Shown: positions 62,525-64,000 of the stretch, one piece after another | Position numbering within the stretch: position 1 is the stretch's first letter | How the letters are laid out: every line of letters starts with the position of its first letter | From: Acetobacterium sp. | GTDB lineage: Bacteria; Bacillota; Clostridia; Eubacteriales; Eubacteriaceae | Assembly (NCBI GenBank): GCA_028692885.1 | Contig: JAQUWM010000007.1 | Coordinates: forward strand, 1 to 64,000 | Reading direction: 5' to 3' | DNA length: 64,000 nucleotides | Notes under the pieces: generated by a model | The model's database searches: none | What the model saw: only the letters and a program-made list of their open reading frames with translations | Told to the model about the DNA's origin: nothing | Position numbers and translations under genes: made by a program

Positions 62525-63649
62525 TTGAATACTGAATGTGTCGCAATGCTCCTGGCGGGAGGTCAAGGCAGCCGTTTAGGCTCGCTGACCTTTAATAACG
62601 CCAAACCAGCCGTTTTATTTGGGGGGAAATATCGAATCATCGATTTTCCGCTCAGTAATTGTATGAATTCGGATATTGATGTGGTGGGGGTGTTGACCCA
62701 GTACCGCCCCTATATCCTCAATAATTATATTGGCGATGGGTCGGCCTGGGCGCTGGATCAGGTTCAGGGCGGGGTCCATATTCTGCCCCCCTATATGGGC
62801 CAGAAAGGGGGGCGATGGTATTCGGGAACCGCCGATGCCATTTACCAGAATCTGGATTTTATTGACCGCTTCGATCCGGAATATGTGCTAATCCTTTCCG
62901 GAGATCATATTTATAAGATGGATTATTCTAAAATGCTGGCCTTCCATAAGGAGAAAGAAGCCGACCTGACCATCGCCGTGATGGACGTACCCTGGGAAGA
63001 TGCCCATCGATTTGGCATCGTTAACACTGATGAGGAACATTGCATCAAAGAATTCCAGGAAAAGCCGGAACACCCCAAAAGCAACAAGGCCTCCATGGGT
63101 ATTTATATTTTTACCTGGAAAGACTTGAAAAAAGCCTTGCTCGACGATGCCGGAAACCGTGAATCTGAACACGATTTTGGTCATAACGTAATTCCCATGC
63201 TCCACGAAAGCGGTAAGCGAATTTACGCCTATCCCTACTCCGGCTACTGGCGCGATGTGGGGACGGTTCAGAGCTATTATGATGCCAACATGGATCTTCT
63301 GGATACCAACTGTGATTTTGATCTCAGCGACCGGAACTTTCGGGTCTTTTCTAATAATACCAGCCGTCATCCCCAATTCATCGGCTCCCAGGCCAAGATC
63401 AGCAACGGTCTGATCTGTGATGGCTGTATTATTTTTGGTAAGGTCGAAAATTCGATTCTGTCCCATGATGTGGTGATTCATAAGAAAACCAGTTTAAAGA
63501 ACGTGATCGTCCACACCGGAGCCATCATTGAAGATGGCGCTATTTTAGAAAATTGTATCGTTGGAGCCCGCGCCAGAATTAAAGGTGATGCCCGATATAT
63601 TACCGATCCCGCCGACACAGCTCCTGAAATACATGTCATCAATAACTGA
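62525..63649 (+). CDS. glgC: glucose-1-phosphate adenylyltransferase
   Basis: This 374-aa enzyme makes ADP-glucose for glycogen. It has [56 protein letters not shown] and FQEKPEHPK, with a C-terminal left-handed beta helix. The start is a TTG at 62525 behind a perfect AAGGAGG. It precedes glgD by 14 bases, and the two usually form a heteromer. Confidence 0.96.
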   Translation: MNTECVAMLLAGGQGSRLGSLTFNNAKPAVLFGGKYRIIDFPLSNCMNSDIDVVGVLTQYRPYILNNYIGDGSAWALDQVQGGVHILPPYMGQKGGRWYSGTADAIYQNLDFIDRFDPEYVLILSGDHIYKMDYSKMLAFHKEKEADLTIAVMDVPWEDAHRFGIVNTDEEHCIKEFQEKPEHPKSNKASMGIYIFTWKDLKKALLDDAGNRESEHDFGHNVIPMLHESGKRIYAYPYSGYWRDVGTVQSYYDANMDLLDTNCDFDLSDRNFRVFSNNTSRHPQFIGSQAKISNGLICDGCIIFGKVENSILSHDVVIHKKTSLKNVIVHTGAIIEDGAILENCIVGARARIKGDARYITDPADTAPEIHVINN

Positions 63650-63663
63650 AAGGGTAAATAAAA

Positions 63664-64000
63664 ATGAAAAAAGTTGCTGGACTTATCTTAAATGTCGATG
63701 GCGAGGATGATTCCTTAAAAGATTTTCTTCAACATCGTAGCTTGAGCACCCTGCCTTTCGGCGGACGTTACCGACTGATTGATTTTACCCTCTCCAATAT
63801 GGTCAATTCCGGTTTATCGCATATTGGTGTCATCGGTTCCCATAAATATAGTTCGCTGGTCGATCATCTGGGCACCGGCAAAGAGTGGTCACTGAGCCGA
63901 AAAACTCAGGATCTTTCGATCCTCTCGGGATCGAATAACTACCATATTGGCCGACTGATCAAGGTTAGTCTGCGTAATCTCCAGAACAACCGGGGCTTTC
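63664..64000 (+). CDS. glgD: GlgD-type ADP-glucose subunit, 5' part
   Basis: The frame runs off the window after 112 codons. MKKVAGLILNVDGEDDS, LPFGGRYRLIDFTLSN, VNSGLSHIGVIGS and SLVDHLGTGKEWSLSRKT identify GlgD, the regulatory partner of GlgC that lacks the full catalytic N-terminal glycine loop. The ATG has AAAGGG upstream. glgA probably follows outside the window. Confidence 0.93.
   Translation, partial: MKKVAGLILNVDGEDDSLKDFLQHRSLSTLPFGGRYRLIDFTLSNMVNSGLSHIGVIGSHKYSSLVDHLGTGKEWSLSRKTQDLSILSGSNNYHIGRLIKVSLRNLQNNRGF

Overview
The window looks like chromosomal DNA of an acetogenic, low-to-moderate-GC Firmicute. Acetobacterium (Eubacteriaceae) is my best guess from the gene styles: a split transketolase, a B12-controlled ECF transporter, UbiD/hydantoinase-type enzymes, a stand-alone aconitase and a glycogen operon. 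This is an inference; no 16S or ribosomal gene is present.

Bases 1 to about 14,740 are accessory DNA. The right end abuts the 3' end of a tRNA-Ser(GCU) gene. The last 13 bases of that tRNA recur as a direct repeat at 360-372, next to the scar of a tyrosine integrase (100-252) and a transposase tail (1-57). The roughly 14.4-kb island carries, in order: an unknown 522-aa protein with acidic Ser/Thr repeats; a replication-like module (a polymerase-only family A DNA polymerase split at a run of seven T, three diverged tandem paralogues, a D5-type primase/helicase); a large serine recombinase; small accessory genes (DUF960, two membrane micro-ORFs, DUF1643, RadC); a ribbon-helix-helix regulator; and a secreted BspA-type leucine-rich-repeat protein behind a promoter with TGCA-type repeats.

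From 14,741 the DNA is ordinary chromosome, mostly on the minus strand. It holds two tRNA-Ser genes, ilvE, a G5/3D cell-wall protein, mutY (plus strand), a Memo-AMMECR1 fusion, enolase, a WYL regulator with an effector-binding protein and a truncated relative, and a MoxR/VWA pair.

The most interesting block is 26,872-36,489. A strong promoter, a cobalamin riboswitch and an intrinsic terminator precede an ECF transporter (fused double ATPase, T, S), followed on the same strand by ubiD, hyuA, hyuB, ubiX and an LpdD-like gene. A corrinoid sensor thus appears to control a transporter together with a prenyl-FMN decarboxylase and a hydantoinase/carboxylase-type enzyme. I know of no described function for this combination.

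Next come a nitroreductase; an ispF-mtnN-alr-tktN-tktC operon; argS-tcdA; rsmF-like, DUF523, ddl and DUF1934; carD and a PIN/TRAM membrane protein; tex; degV (plus); an AIM24-like protein and aconitase; two overlapping YihY genes (plus); and a glycogen operon glgB-glgP-glgC-glgD (plus) that runs off the right end.
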